From: Streptomyces rapamycinicus NRRL 5491
GTDB taxonomy: Bacteria; Actinomycetota; Actinomycetes; Streptomycetales; Streptomycetaceae
Direction of reading: 5' to 3'
Length of the DNA: 64,000 nt
NCBI RefSeq assembly: GCF_024298965.1
Contig: NZ_CP085193.1
Location: forward strand, 1,426,001-1,490,000
The first letter of the stretch is position 1, and each line of letters begins with the position of its first letter. This document shows, in pieces, positions 43,238-52,092 of the stretch. A model generated the notes under the pieces. The model worked only from the letters and a program-made list of their open reading frames with translations, had not been told where the DNA came from and searched no databases. Position numbers and translations under genes: made by a program.

Positions 43238-43546
43238 TCGCGGAGACGCGGCCGATCGAGCCGACCGATTGATCGAAACCACGAGGCGCCGGGCCGCATT
43301 ATGTTTCATACGGCCCGGCGCTTCGTCATGTTCAATCCCGTTCGGAGATTCTTTATCGGCGACCCCGCCAGGAGCCCATCAGAACCTCGAACCGTAGGTA
43401 ACGCCCAGGTCACGGCGGCCTATCCGGGTTTTTATGTACGTTGTTGAGCATTCCACTGTTCCCGATCGCACGGTGTGGAACACTTCGTGTCATCTCGCCG
43501 GGCACAACAGGCGAAGGTAACGGCGCGGAAAGGAGTTGCGGCTGGA
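43238..43546. other. 309-bp region between rocD and the ABM-like gene
   Basis: Contains the rocD terminator at its left end and a markedly AT-rich stretch (about 43430-43465, around TTTTTATGTACG) that probably carries the promoter of the aminobenzoate operon. No gene seen. Confidence 0.6.
43281..43326 (+). terminator. Terminator of the ddaH-rocD operon
   Basis: GCGCCGGGCCG (43286-43296) and CGGCCCGGCGC (43311-43321) form a perfect 11-bp stem with a 14-nt AT-rich loop. ACGA/TCGT extends the stem outside a single mismatch. The hairpin begins about 50 bp after the rocD stop. Confidence 0.85.
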
Positions 43547-44143
43547 GTGGACAGTGAACCGGTCACGGTGACTGCCGCATACCGGGTGGACCCCGGCCGC
43601 GAAAGCGAGTTCTATGCCTGGGCGATCGAGATGCTCAATGCCGCGGCAAGCCTTCCGGGATATCTCGGAGGCGGGGTGATGGGATCCGGTTCGGCCTCCT
43701 CGGAGTGGCACGTCCTCTACCGGTTCGAGGCGGAAGGCCCGGCTCGGGCATGGGATTCCTCGCTGGAGCGCGCGCGATTGGCGTCCCGTACCGGGCCCTT
43801 CGTCGAGGAAAAGGGAACACAGCGCACCTCGGGACTGGAGAACTGGTTCAAAGGGCCGGTGCGGCCACTGCCGCCACCGCCCAAATGGAAGCTGTGGCTG
43901 GTGAATCTGAGCGCGGTCTTCCCTCCGGTTCTCATCTTCAACGTGCTGGTGATCCCGTTCATCAAGGACGCCAATTTCCTGCTGCGGACCCTGGCCTTGT
44001 GCCTCGGTGTGACCGCGATGGTGACCTGGCTGGTCATGCCGCGGCTGCAGCGGCTTCTGAAGAAGTGGCTCTACCCACCGCTTCAGTCGATACGAGGACG
44101 TCACAGGCGGATGGCGGCCGACGGCCCACGCGCTCGCCGGTAG
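43547..44143 (+). CDS. ABM-fold protein with C-terminal membrane segments
   Basis: 198 residues. The N-terminal half (VTVTAAYRVDPGRESEFYAWAIEMLNAAASLPGYLGGGVM ... WHVLYRFE) is an antibiotic-biosynthesis-monooxygenase-like ferredoxin fold. The C-terminal half has two hydrophobic segments (LWLVNLSAVFPPVLIFNVLVIPF and LLRTLALCLGVTAMVTWLVM), so it is membrane-anchored. These proteins are widespread and their reaction is unclear; some ABM proteins are cofactor-free oxygenases. The GTG at 43547 follows AAAGGAG; an earlier GTG at 43475 would add 24 residues without domain support. It lies 78 bp before the aminodeoxychorismate synthase gene and could be the first gene of that operon. Confidence 0.75.
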   Translation: MDSEPVTVTAAYRVDPGRESEFYAWAIEMLNAAASLPGYLGGGVMGSGSASSEWHVLYRFEAEGPARAWDSSLERARLASRTGPFVEEKGTQRTSGLENWFKGPVRPLPPPPKWKLWLVNLSAVFPPVLIFNVLVIPFIKDANFLLRTLALCLGVTAMVTWLVMPRLQRLLKKWLYPPLQSIRGRHRRMAADGPRARR

Positions 44144-44221
44144 GTGAGCGGGGCGTCGCGGCCCGAGGACCGGGGCGGGTGATACCCGGTCGGTTTTCTC
44201 ATCGCAAGGAGGCAAATCCGG

Positions 44222-46546
44222 ATGGAATCGCTGAGGACACTCCTCGTCGATCATTACGACTCGTACACGTACAACCTCTTTCATTTGCTGACCGAGGTCA
44301 ACGGCGAGGAACCGGAGGTGCTTCTGCATGACGCGCCGGAGTGCGCGGACATCGACCTCTCCGCGTTCGACAACATCGTGCTCTCGCCCGGCCCCGGCCA
44401 TCCGGCGGACCCCCGGGACTTCGGTGCCACCGCCCGGCTGATCGAGCGGTCGCCCATCCCCGTGCTGGGGGTGTGCCTGGGGCACCAGGGGATCGCGCTC
44501 GGCGCCCAGGCGCGGGTGGTGTCCGCGCCCGAGCCCAAGCACGGGCATCTGTCCCGGATCAAACACGGCGGGCGCGGCCTGTTCCGCGGCCTTCCGCAGG
44601 ACTTCACGGCCGTGCGCTATCACTCGCTGTGCGTGGCCGAGCCGCTGCCGCTGGGGCTCCAGGGCATCGCCTGGTCCGAGGACGGTGTGCTTATGGCGCT
44701 GCGGCACCGGGCCCGGCCACTGTGGGGCGTCCAGTTCCACCCGGAGTCGGTGCTGACCGGATACGGCCACCGCATGCTCGGCAACTTCCGCGATCTGACC
44801 ATTGAGCACGCCAACGGCGAGTCGGTGACCTCCACCGTGGCCCCCGCCCCCGCCGAGGAGCCGCGCCGCGCCCGTACGGCCTCCAAAGCGGCGAAAGCGG
44901 CCAGGGCGGCCACCGCGCCGGACTCCCCGCCCGCCCCCGAGGCGGACCCGCGGACCGAACTGGCCCGGCCCGCTCCCAGGAACGAGGCTCCGGCGGAGCC
45001 ACCCCCGGAAGGCCCCGGCTACCGGCTGCACGCCCGGTGGCTGGCCGACGCCACCGACACCGAAGCGGCCTTCACCCGGCTGTACGCCGAGGCGCCGCAC
45101 GCGTTCTGGCTCGACAGTTCGCGCGCCGAATCCGACGAGGCCCGCTTCTCCTTCCTCGGGGACGGCACGGGCCCGCTCGCCGAGTTCGTCCGCTACGACA
45201 CCGGCACCGGCGGGTGCGAGGTCGAGCGGGCGGGACGGCCCGCCGTCCGGGTCGAGGGCGGCGTCTTCGACTACCTCAAGCGGGAGCTGACCCGCCGCCG
45301 GGTCAAGGCCCCCGAACTGCCCTTCGACTTCACCGGCGGCTATGTGGGCTACTTCGGCTACGAACTCAAGGCCGACTGCGGCTCCCCCAACCGCCACCGG
45401 GCCACCACCCCGGACGCCTGCTGGCTCTTCGCCGACCGGTTCGTCGCCGTCGACCACCAGGAGGGCGTCACCTACATCTGCTGCCTCGCCGAGGACACCC
45501 CCGACGGCCACCGGGAGGCGAAGGACTGGCTGGACACCACCGTGACCGTGCTCAGCGGGGTGCCGACGCTCACCGAGCCCGTCCCGCAACCGCCCGCCCT
45601 CGCCACCACGGCCGCCGTGGAGCCCTGGCTGGTGCGGGACCGGGAGCGGTACCTGGCCTCGATCGAGGCGTGTCTGCGGGAGCTGCGCGCCGGGGTGAGC
45701 TATGAGATCTGCCTGACCAACTCCGCCTGGCTGCCCGCCCCCGGCGACTCTTACGCCTTCTACCGGGCCCTGCGGCGGTTCAACCCGGCGCCGTACGCCG
45801 CCTATCTGCGGTTCGACGGCACCGATGTGGCCTGCGCCTCCCCCGAGCGCTTTCTGCGCATCACCCCCGACGGCACCGCCGAGGCCAAGCCGATCAAGGG
45901 CACCGCCCCGCGCGGCCAGAGCCCGGAGAAGGACGCGCGGGCGCTGGCCGCCCTCGCCTCCAGCCCCAAGGCCCGCGCCGAGAACCTGATGATCGTGGAC
46001 CTGCTCCGCAACGACCTGGGGCGGGTGTGCGCGTCGGGCAGTGTGTACGTCCCGCGGCTGATGAACACCGAGACCTACGCCACCGTCCACCAGCTGGTCT
46101 CCACGGTACGCGGCCGGCTGCGCCCGGAGACCACCTCCGTCGACTGCGTCCGGGCCTGTTTCCCGGGCGGCTCCATGACCGGCGCGCCCAAGCTGCGCAC
46201 GCTGGAGATCATCGACTCGCTGGAGACCGAGGCCCGCGGTGTGTACTCCGGCGCGCTCGGCTACCTCAGCTGCAACGGCGCGGCCGACCTCAACATCGTC
46301 ATCCGCACGGCCGTGTTCACCGGTGGCCGGATGCACATCGGCGCGGGCGGCGCCATCGTGCTCGATTCCGATCCGGCCGAGGAGTACGAGGAGATGCTGC
46401 TGAAGACCGCCGCCACCATGCGCGCCTACCAGGCCGTGGAGCCCGCGTCCGGAGGCGAGCCCGCGTCCGCCGGGGAGATCGACGATCTGCTGGTGGCCGC
46501 CGCCGCGGGGCCGCCCGCCCGCACGGCGAAGGAGCTCGGCCGGTGA
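44222..46546 (+). CDS. pabAB: 4-amino-4-deoxychorismate synthase, fused PabA-PabB
   Basis: 774 residues. N-terminal glutamine amidotransferase with Cys85 (LGVCLGHQG), His173 and Glu175 (QFHPES). An Ala/Pro linker spans about 205-265. The PabB domain runs from about 270. The diagnostic motif is PIKGT with Lys559: in aminodeoxychorismate synthases this Lys is the nucleophile at chorismate C2, whereas anthranilate synthases have PIAGT. So the product should be 4-amino-4-deoxychorismate, precursor of 4-aminobenzoate. The fused form is typical of actinobacterial antibiotic clusters (for example candicidin) rather than folate supply. Ribosome site AAGGAGG. The next gene overlaps its stop codon. Confidence 0.94.
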   Translation: MESLRTLLVDHYDSYTYNLFHLLTEVNGEEPEVLLHDAPECADIDLSAFDNIVLSPGPGHPADPRDFGATARLIERSPIPVLGVCLGHQGIALGAQARVVSAPEPKHGHLSRIKHGGRGLFRGLPQDFTAVRYHSLCVAEPLPLGLQGIAWSEDGVLMALRHRARPLWGVQFHPESVLTGYGHRMLGNFRDLTIEHANGESVTSTVAPAPAEEPRRARTASKAAKAARAATAPDSPPAPEADPRTELARPAPRNEAPAEPPPEGPGYRLHARWLADATDTEAAFTRLYAEAPHAFWLDSSRAESDEARFSFLGDGTGPLAEFVRYDTGTGGCEVERAGRPAVRVEGGVFDYLKRELTRRRVKAPELPFDFTGGYVGYFGYELKADCGSPNRHRATTPDACWLFADRFVAVDHQEGVTYICCLAEDTPDGHREAKDWLDTTVTVLSGVPTLTEPVPQPPALATTAAVEPWLVRDRERYLASIEACLRELRAGVSYEICLTNSAWLPAPGDSYAFYRALRRFNPAPYAAYLRFDGTDVACASPERFLRITPDGTAEAKPIKGTAPRGQSPEKDARALAALASSPKARAENLMIVDLLRNDLGRVCASGSVYVPRLMNTETYATVHQLVSTVRGRLRPETTSVDCVRACFPGGSMTGAPKLRTLEIIDSLETEARGVYSGALGYLSCNGAADLNIVIRTAVFTGGRMHIGAGGAIVLDSDPAEEYEEMLLKTAATMRAYQAVEPASGGEPASAGEIDDLLVAAAAGPPARTAKELGR

Positions 46547-48144
46547 CCGCCGTATCGGTGTCCGCCCCGCCCATGCCCGTCGGGCCCACCGTCTCGGCCA
46601 ATGTGGCCGCGCACCTCGCGGCGCTCGCGGACCGCCGCGGCTGGTCCGGCCGGGCCGCCTTCCTGGAGGGCCACCGGGTCTGGGCCCACGGCGAGGTCCA
46701 CGACCGCGCCGAGCGCGCGGCCACCGTGCTGGCGGGCCGGGGGGTGGCGGCCGGTGACCGGGTGCTGCTGGCATTACCCGACGGCATCATGTGGGTGACC
46801 ACGTTCCTGGCCGCCGCCCGGCTGGGCGCCGTGGCGGTGCTGGTCAACCCCGCGCTCACCGCCGACGACCACCGCTTCATGGCCGAGGACTCGCGCACCG
46901 CGCTGGCCGTCTCCGGCCCCGGGCTCCAGGACCACTTCGACGGCGTCCCCTGGCTCGGCGCCGATCAGCTGTCGGCCCTGACCGGCCCGCCCGCCACGCT
47001 GGGCTCGGTGGCCCCGGCCCCGGCGGCGGAGCCGGTGACGGCCGCCACCCCGCTCTACGTCCAGTACACCTCCGGGACCACCGGCCGCCCCAAGGCGGTG
47101 GTCCACAGCCACGGCGATGTGGCCGCCTATCACGACCTGGTCGGGCAGGAGGTGCTGGACATCGGCCCGGCGGACGTGTCGTTCTCGGTGTCCAAGCTGT
47201 TCTACGCCTACGGCTTCGGGAACGCCTTCGCCTTCCCCCTCTTCTCGGGGTCGGCCGCGGTGCTCACCGCGGACCACCCCGGACCTGCCCTCGTCGACGA
47301 CCTCGTGGCCCGGCACCGGGTGACCCTGCTGTACTCGGTGCCGTCCTCGTACGCCACCCTGGTGGACGAGCGCGGCACCGGCCACACGGCCTGCTTCACC
47401 TCCGTCCGCGCCGCAATCAGCGCGGGCGAGGGGCTGCCGCCCGCCCTCGGTGAGCGGGTCGGTGAACTGCTCGGCGCGCCGGTGCTGGAGCAGATCGGCT
47501 CCACCGAGGCGGGCCACGCCTTCTGCGCCAACACGGTGTGGGACAACGTCCCCGGCACCCTCGGCCGTCCGGTGCCCCGCTTCGAGCTGGAGCTACGGGA
47601 CGGCGAGGGCGCCGTGGTGGCGGACGGCGCCGACGGCTCGGCCGAGGGCGAGCTGTGGGTGCGGGGCCCGACGGTGGTCACCGGCCGCCCGGAGGACGGC
47701 GGTTGGCTCGCCACCCGGGACCGGGCCCGGCGCGGGCGCGACGGGACCTATCGCCATCTGGGCCGGGTGGACGACCTGGAGATGGTCGGCGGGATCACCG
47801 TGTCGCCGCTGGAGGTCGAGGAGGTGCTGCGGCAGCACCCGTCGGTACGGGAGGTGGCGGTGGCGGCCGTCCCCGACGAGCGGGGCGCGACCCGGCTGCG
47901 CGCCTATGTCGTACCGGCGGCCGACGCGAGCGGCCGGACGGACGGCCGGGACGGCTCGGGCAATCCGCGCGGCCCGGGCGGCCCGGCGGTGGACGAGGAG
48001 ACGCTGACGGCCGATCTGATCGCGCTGGCCCGGCGGCGTCTCGCCGCCTACAAGGCGCCGCGCACCGTACGCCTGGTGGCCTCGCTGCCGCGCACTCCGA
48101 CGGGGAAGCTGCGGCGCCATGTCGTCCGTACGGGCCGCTGGTGA
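46543..48144 (+). CDS. Aryl-CoA ligase (benzoate/4-hydroxybenzoate-CoA ligase-like)
   Basis: 533-residue ANL-family adenylating enzyme. Core motifs: YVQYTSGTTGRPKAVVHSH, IGSTEAGHAF, and the C-terminal catalytic Lys in RTPTGKLRRH. The segment SFSVSKLFYAYGFGNAFAFPLFSG is characteristic of benzoate-CoA ligases and contains part of the aromatic acid pocket. It likely activates 4-aminobenzoate, or a hydroxylated form, to its CoA thioester or passes it to an ACP. About 20 residues of Gly/Asp-rich insert lie near the C-terminus (about 465-485). Start GTG overlaps the TGA of the synthase gene (GTGA), so it is translationally coupled. Confidence 0.9.
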   Translation: MTAVSVSAPPMPVGPTVSANVAAHLAALADRRGWSGRAAFLEGHRVWAHGEVHDRAERAATVLAGRGVAAGDRVLLALPDGIMWVTTFLAAARLGAVAVLVNPALTADDHRFMAEDSRTALAVSGPGLQDHFDGVPWLGADQLSALTGPPATLGSVAPAPAAEPVTAATPLYVQYTSGTTGRPKAVVHSHGDVAAYHDLVGQEVLDIGPADVSFSVSKLFYAYGFGNAFAFPLFSGSAAVLTADHPGPALVDDLVARHRVTLLYSVPSSYATLVDERGTGHTACFTSVRAAISAGEGLPPALGERVGELLGAPVLEQIGSTEAGHAFCANTVWDNVPGTLGRPVPRFELELRDGEGAVVADGADGSAEGELWVRGPTVVTGRPEDGGWLATRDRARRGRDGTYRHLGRVDDLEMVGGITVSPLEVEEVLRQHPSVREVAVAAVPDERGATRLRAYVVPAADASGRTDGRDGSGNPRGPGGPAVDEETLTADLIALARRRLAAYKAPRTVRLVASLPRTPTGKLRRHVVRTGRW

Positions 48145-48218
48145 CGGGTCGGCCCGGCTTGCCGGCCGCGCCGGAGCGCGCCGCCCCCTGACCGACTTCG
48201 AACGAAGAGGACCTCGAT

Positions 48219-49808
48219 ATGTTGCAGCGGCTTCTCCCCGAGCGCGGGTTCTATCTGGGGCTGATGTTCCAGGAGGCCGCGGCCCGGCACGGCAGGGTCA
48301 GGGTGACCCTGGACCGGCCACTGGACGTCGCCCCCGGCGCCGGTACCGACCTCGGCTACACCGAACTGGCCGATCTGGTCGACGACCTGGCCGCCCGGCT
48401 GTGGTCGGCGGGGGTGCGCCCGAGTGAGCATGTGGCGATCCTCAAGGGCGACAACGTCGACATCGTGCTGCTGACCTGTGCCGTCTCCAGGATCGGCGCG
48501 GTCCCGGCGCTGCTGTCGCCCTCGCTGGACGGACACGTGGCCGCGGTGCTGCTGGACCGGCTGCACGCCCCCTGGCTGATCACTGACCGGGCGACCCTGG
48601 AGTCCACGCTGAGCACGGTGGACACCACCCTGGCCCGGGGCGTGCTGACGGTGGACGAGGCGCCCGGGAACACCATCGCGCTGGCCGCGCTCGCCGGGGT
48701 GCCGCGCCGCCCGGCCATCCGGCTCCACCCCCGGGAGCCCTCGCTGATCACCCACAGTTCGGGGACCACCGGGATACCGAAGCTGGCCGTGCACTGCCCG
48801 CACACCATGTGGCACCGGCTGGTGCCCCAGCAGGCGCTGGGCCGGGCCACTCGCGGGGAGGCGGCCGCGCTGCACATGTCGTTCGTCCACTCCCGCTTCT
48901 ACCACCTGCTGGGCGTACTGCTGCACTTCGGCAGCCCGCTGCTGCTCCTCGTCGATCCCGACCCGGCCCACGCCGGCCCGCTGCTGGCGGCGCACCGCCC
49001 CGGCATCGTGGAGACGCATCCCAACACCTATGTGCTGTGGGAGGACCTGGCCGACGCGCCGAACGGCCCGCTGTCCAACGTCCGGGCGTACGGCTCCACG
49101 TTCGACGCCATCCACCCCCGTACGGTGCGGCGGCTGCTCGCCGCGTCCCGGCGCCGCGACCCCCGGCTGATGCAGCTGTACGGGCAGAGCGAGACCGGGC
49201 CCATCGCCTTCGGCTGGTGCACCCGGCGGGGCGCGGACCGGGTGGAGGCACGGCGGGTGGGCACCGGCATCCCCGGGTTCACCAGGATCCGGGTGGTGGA
49301 CGAGCGGGGCCGCAAGTGCCCGCCGGGCGCGACGGGAGCCATCGAGGCCCGCACCCGCGGCCGGATCCTCACCTATCTCGGCGCGCCGGAGAGTTACGCC
49401 CGGCAGGTGGACCGGGGCTGGTGGCGGATGGGCGACATGGGCTACCGCGACCGGTGGGGCGCGCTGTATCTGCTGGACCGCGAGGTGGACCAGATCTCCA
49501 CCGTGGACAGCACGCTGGAGGTGGAGGACGAGTTGCTGTCGCGGTTCGCCGACCTCCGGGAAGTGATCATCGTCCACGGTCCGGGGCGCGAGCCGGTACC
49601 GGTGGTGTGCACCCGGGGGAACGAGCCACTGGACCCCGACAGCTGGCGGCGGGCGACCGAGGATCTCCCGGCGCTGGCCGAGCCGGTGCAGTGCCGCTTC
49701 GAGGATCTGCCGCGCACCGCCACCTGGAAGATCAAGCGGCTGGAGATCGCCCGGCAGCTCGCCGCGGGTGAGCTGCCCACCCTGTCCACCGCACCGGCCG
49801 GTGGCTGA
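48219..49808 (+). CDS. Second AMP-forming ligase (fatty-acyl/aryl-AMP ligase-like)
   Basis: 529-residue ANL enzyme, diverged from its neighbour. The adenylation motif is LITHSSGTTGIPKLAVH, followed by MQLYGQSETGPI. The terminal motif reads RTATWKIKRLEIAR, with Trp in place of the usual Gly before the catalytic Lys. It may activate a second acid (fatty acid or polyketide intermediate) or load the arylamine on to a carrier protein. Two ligases beside a MAS-like PKS recall the FadD22/FadD29 pair of mycobacterial phenolic glycolipid loci. ATG at 48219 behind GAAGAGGAC; the monooxygenase start overlaps its end by 8 nt. Confidence 0.87.
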   Translation: MLQRLLPERGFYLGLMFQEAAARHGRVRVTLDRPLDVAPGAGTDLGYTELADLVDDLAARLWSAGVRPSEHVAILKGDNVDIVLLTCAVSRIGAVPALLSPSLDGHVAAVLLDRLHAPWLITDRATLESTLSTVDTTLARGVLTVDEAPGNTIALAALAGVPRRPAIRLHPREPSLITHSSGTTGIPKLAVHCPHTMWHRLVPQQALGRATRGEAAALHMSFVHSRFYHLLGVLLHFGSPLLLLVDPDPAHAGPLLAAHRPGIVETHPNTYVLWEDLADAPNGPLSNVRAYGSTFDAIHPRTVRRLLAASRRRDPRLMQLYGQSETGPIAFGWCTRRGADRVEARRVGTGIPGFTRIRVVDERGRKCPPGATGAIEARTRGRILTYLGAPESYARQVDRGWWRMGDMGYRDRWGALYLLDREVDQISTVDSTLEVEDELLSRFADLREVIIVHGPGREPVPVVCTRGNEPLDPDSWRRATEDLPALAEPVQCRFEDLPRTATWKIKRLEIARQLAAGELPTLSTAPAGG

Positions 49809-51024
49809 CGTGGCGGCGGCCAAGGGCGGCGGGCCGGTTCTGGTGGTGGGCGCCGGGCCGGTCGGGATGACGGCGGCGCTCACCCTGCGCGCCGCCGGGC
49901 TGCCGGTCCTGGTGCTGGAGGCCGGGGCGCGGGACCGGGTGCGCCCCGGCAGCCGCGCGCTGTTCGTCCACCGGCGGTCGCTGCGGCTGCTGGAGCGGGC
50001 CCGCCCGGGGCTGGGCGCGCGGATCGCGGCGTACGGGACCACCTGGCGCACCCGGCGCACCCTCTACCGGGGCCGCGAGGTGTTCGCGCAGACCTTTCCG
50101 CGGGCCTCCGGGGACGGGGCCGCGGCCCTGCCCGCGTTCACCAGCCTGCGCCAGGTGGACACCGAGCGGTTCCTCCACGAGGCGTGTGCGGAGGCGGGCG
50201 TGGAGTTCCGATTCGACGCCGAGGTGGACGAGGTGCGCGCGGACGGCGACGGGGTGACGGTGACCGACAAGGCCGGCGGGAGCTGGACGGCCGGCCATGT
50301 CATCGCCGCCGACGGGGCCCGTTCGGGGGTGCGCAAGGCGCTGGGCATCCCGCTGGAGGGCACCCGGTCCGACGGCTATCACGTGGTCGTGGACGTGGCG
50401 GATCCGCCCGGCGGGGACCTGCCGGTCGAGCGGGTCTTCCACTACGAGCACCCCGGTACCGGCGGCCGCACCGTGCTGCGGGTGCCGTTCACCGGGGGCT
50501 TCCAGATCGATCTGCAGTGCCGCGCGGACGATCCGCCGGAGTCCTTCGGCACCGAGAAGGCGCTGCGCCGCTGGCTGCCCCGGCTGGTGGGCGAGGACTG
50601 CGCCCACCGGGTGCTGTGGGTGTCGCGCTACCACTTCCTGCGCAAGGTCGCCGCGTCGTTCGCGGATCCGTCCGGCCGGGTGCTGCTGGCGGGCGAGGCG
50701 GCGCATCTCTTCCCGCCCTTCGGGGCCCGCGGCATGAACAGCGGGATCGCGGACGCGGTCGCGGCGGCGGAGGCGGTGTCGGCGGCATGCTCCGAGCCAT
50801 CGCGGGGACCCGCGACGGTGGCCGGGTACGCCTCCGCCCGCCGGAGCGCTGCTCTCTACAACAGCGAGGCCGCCGGGGCGGCCCTGGACCATCTGCGGCC
50901 CCGGCCGTGGAAGCGGGCGACCCAGCGCGCGGCGGCCGCGCTGTCCCCGGTGGTCCCCCGCTGCGGGGAGTGGCTGGAACGCGCCCCCTACGGGCCCCGG
51001 GGCGGCCCGGCGCACGGCTATTGA
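49801..51024 (+). CDS. FAD-dependent aromatic monooxygenase (PHBH-like)
   Basis: 407-residue group A flavoprotein hydroxylase. FAD-binding GAGPVG at 17-22, the DG motif in VIAADGARSGVRKAL, and the second FAD motif LLAGEAAHLFPPFGARGMNSGIADA, where the usual GD is GE (Glu299). The Asp normally contacts FAD ribose, so this conservative change is unusual but probably tolerated. Likely role: hydroxylation or oxidative decarboxylation of an aromatic intermediate such as 4-aminobenzoate or its ligated form. GTG at 49801 overlaps the ligase gene by 8 nt. Confidence 0.87.
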   Translation: MADVAAAKGGGPVLVVGAGPVGMTAALTLRAAGLPVLVLEAGARDRVRPGSRALFVHRRSLRLLERARPGLGARIAAYGTTWRTRRTLYRGREVFAQTFPRASGDGAAALPAFTSLRQVDTERFLHEACAEAGVEFRFDAEVDEVRADGDGVTVTDKAGGSWTAGHVIAADGARSGVRKALGIPLEGTRSDGYHVVVDVADPPGGDLPVERVFHYEHPGTGGRTVLRVPFTGGFQIDLQCRADDPPESFGTEKALRRWLPRLVGEDCAHRVLWVSRYHFLRKVAASFADPSGRVLLAGEAAHLFPPFGARGMNSGIADAVAAAEAVSAACSEPSRGPATVAGYASARRSAALYNSEAAGAALDHLRPRPWKRATQRAAAALSPVVPRCGEWLERAPYGPRGGPAHGY

Positions 51025-51117
51025 CCGGCAATCCAGTGAGCGCGGCTAGGAACCCGGCCGGACAACGGAACAACGGAACGCGGACGTAGGGCATCGGGGC
51101 AGCACGGCATCGGACAT

Positions 51118-51165
51118 CGAGAACGTCGAGCACATCGAGCACATCTGGAACGTCGAGCACATCGG
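51118..51165. repeat. Short direct-repeat cluster before the PabC-like gene
   Basis: GTCGAGCACATC occurs at two positions, with the related GAGCACATC and CATCGAGAA between, giving a 12-15-bp quasi-tandem pattern. It occupies the 150-bp gap between monooxygenase and PabC-like gene. I see no confident coding or regulatory meaning. Confidence 0.5.
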
Positions 51166-51186
51166 GACGGAGACGTGGAAGCGGAC

Positions 51187-52050
51187 ATGGTCGCCACACA
51201 GAACATCGGTCACGCCGATGCGTCGGACCAGAAGCAGTGGACGCTGATGTGGCGCGAGGACGGCGGGCTGATGCCCTCCCGGGCGGTGCCGGACAGCGCG
51301 CTGCTGGCCGCCGACTCCTGGCTGATCGACGACGGGCGGGTGCGCGGGCTCGACCACCACCGCCGCCGGTTCGTCGCCGCGTGCGTCGAGGCGAGCGGCG
51401 ACTCCCCCGCCCGGATCGAGAGCTTCTGGCGCGACGCGATCGCCGCCCTGCCCCGCACCGAGCGCTGGTTCCCCCGGGTCGAGCTGGCCGGTCCCGAACC
51501 GGCCCGGCTGTTCCTGCGGGTCCGGCCCGCGCCGCCGCGGACCGTCAATGTGACCGTATGCCTGACCGAGGAGTTCGATCCGCGGTCGCATCCCCGCCGC
51601 ACCGGCCCCGACCTCTCCCTCCTCGCGCATCTGCGGGACCGGGCGGCCGCCCGCGGCGCGCAGGAACTGCTGCTCACCACCCCCTCCGGGCTGGTGCTCG
51701 AGGGCACCGCGGCGAGCGTCCTGTGGTGGGAGGACGACGTGCTGTGTCTGCCGCCCCCGGAGCTTCCGCTGCTGGCGGGCGTGACCTCGACCCTGATCCA
51801 GGACCGGGCTGCCGAGCTGGGCGTCCGCACCGAGCACCGCCGCCGCACCGTGCAGGAGCTGGACGGCCGTGAGGTGTGGCTGGTCAACGCGGTGCACGGG
51901 ATCCGCCCGGTGACCGCGTGGCTGGGCCGCCCGCTGCGGGCGGGCCCGGCGCTGCGCGCCGCCCCCTGGCAGACCTGGCTCAACGGCGTTCCCGACCCCC
52001 TGATCACCCAGTTCCCCCCGATCCCCCGACCACGACTTGACCATAAGTGA
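51187..52050 (+). CDS. PabC-like (class IV aminotransferase-fold) protein without a PLP lysine
   Basis: 287 residues resembling aminodeoxychorismate lyases of antibiotic clusters: LLAADSWLIDDGRVRGLDHHRRRF at the N-terminus and GLVLEGTAASVLWWEDDVLCLPP with the conserved Glu172. Aligning with E. coli PabC places Thr139 (RRTGPDL) where the PLP-binding Lys140 (GIKHLNRL) should be. The whole protein has only two lysines, Lys16 and the C-terminal Lys287, neither able to serve. So the standard lyase reaction is doubtful despite the location next to a PabAB fusion. ATG at 51187 behind GGAAG; a GTG at 51175 is the alternative. Confidence 0.82.
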   Translation: MVATQNIGHADASDQKQWTLMWREDGGLMPSRAVPDSALLAADSWLIDDGRVRGLDHHRRRFVAACVEASGDSPARIESFWRDAIAALPRTERWFPRVELAGPEPARLFLRVRPAPPRTVNVTVCLTEEFDPRSHPRRTGPDLSLLAHLRDRAAARGAQELLLTTPSGLVLEGTAASVLWWEDDVLCLPPPELPLLAGVTSTLIQDRAAELGVRTEHRRRTVQELDGREVWLVNAVHGIRPVTAWLGRPLRAGPALRAAPWQTWLNGVPDPLITQFPPIPRPRLDHK

Positions 52051-52077
52051 CCGCGACTGACCGCGACTGACCGCGAC
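52048..52077. repeat. Three perfect 10-bp tandem repeats forming a three-frame stop
   Basis: TGACCGCGAC three times in a row. The first TGA is the stop of the PabC-like gene. Because the period is 10, the three TGAs lie in three different frames and end translation in all of them. Confidence 0.9.
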
Positions 52078-52092
52078 GAACGGAGTTCACCG

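Noticed and set aside
44222..46546. Anthranilate synthase (TrpEG) or phenazine-type synthase
   Set aside because: Motif PIKGT with the nucleophilic Lys is specific for aminodeoxychorismate synthase; TrpE-type enzymes have PIAGT. The PabC-like neighbour agrees.
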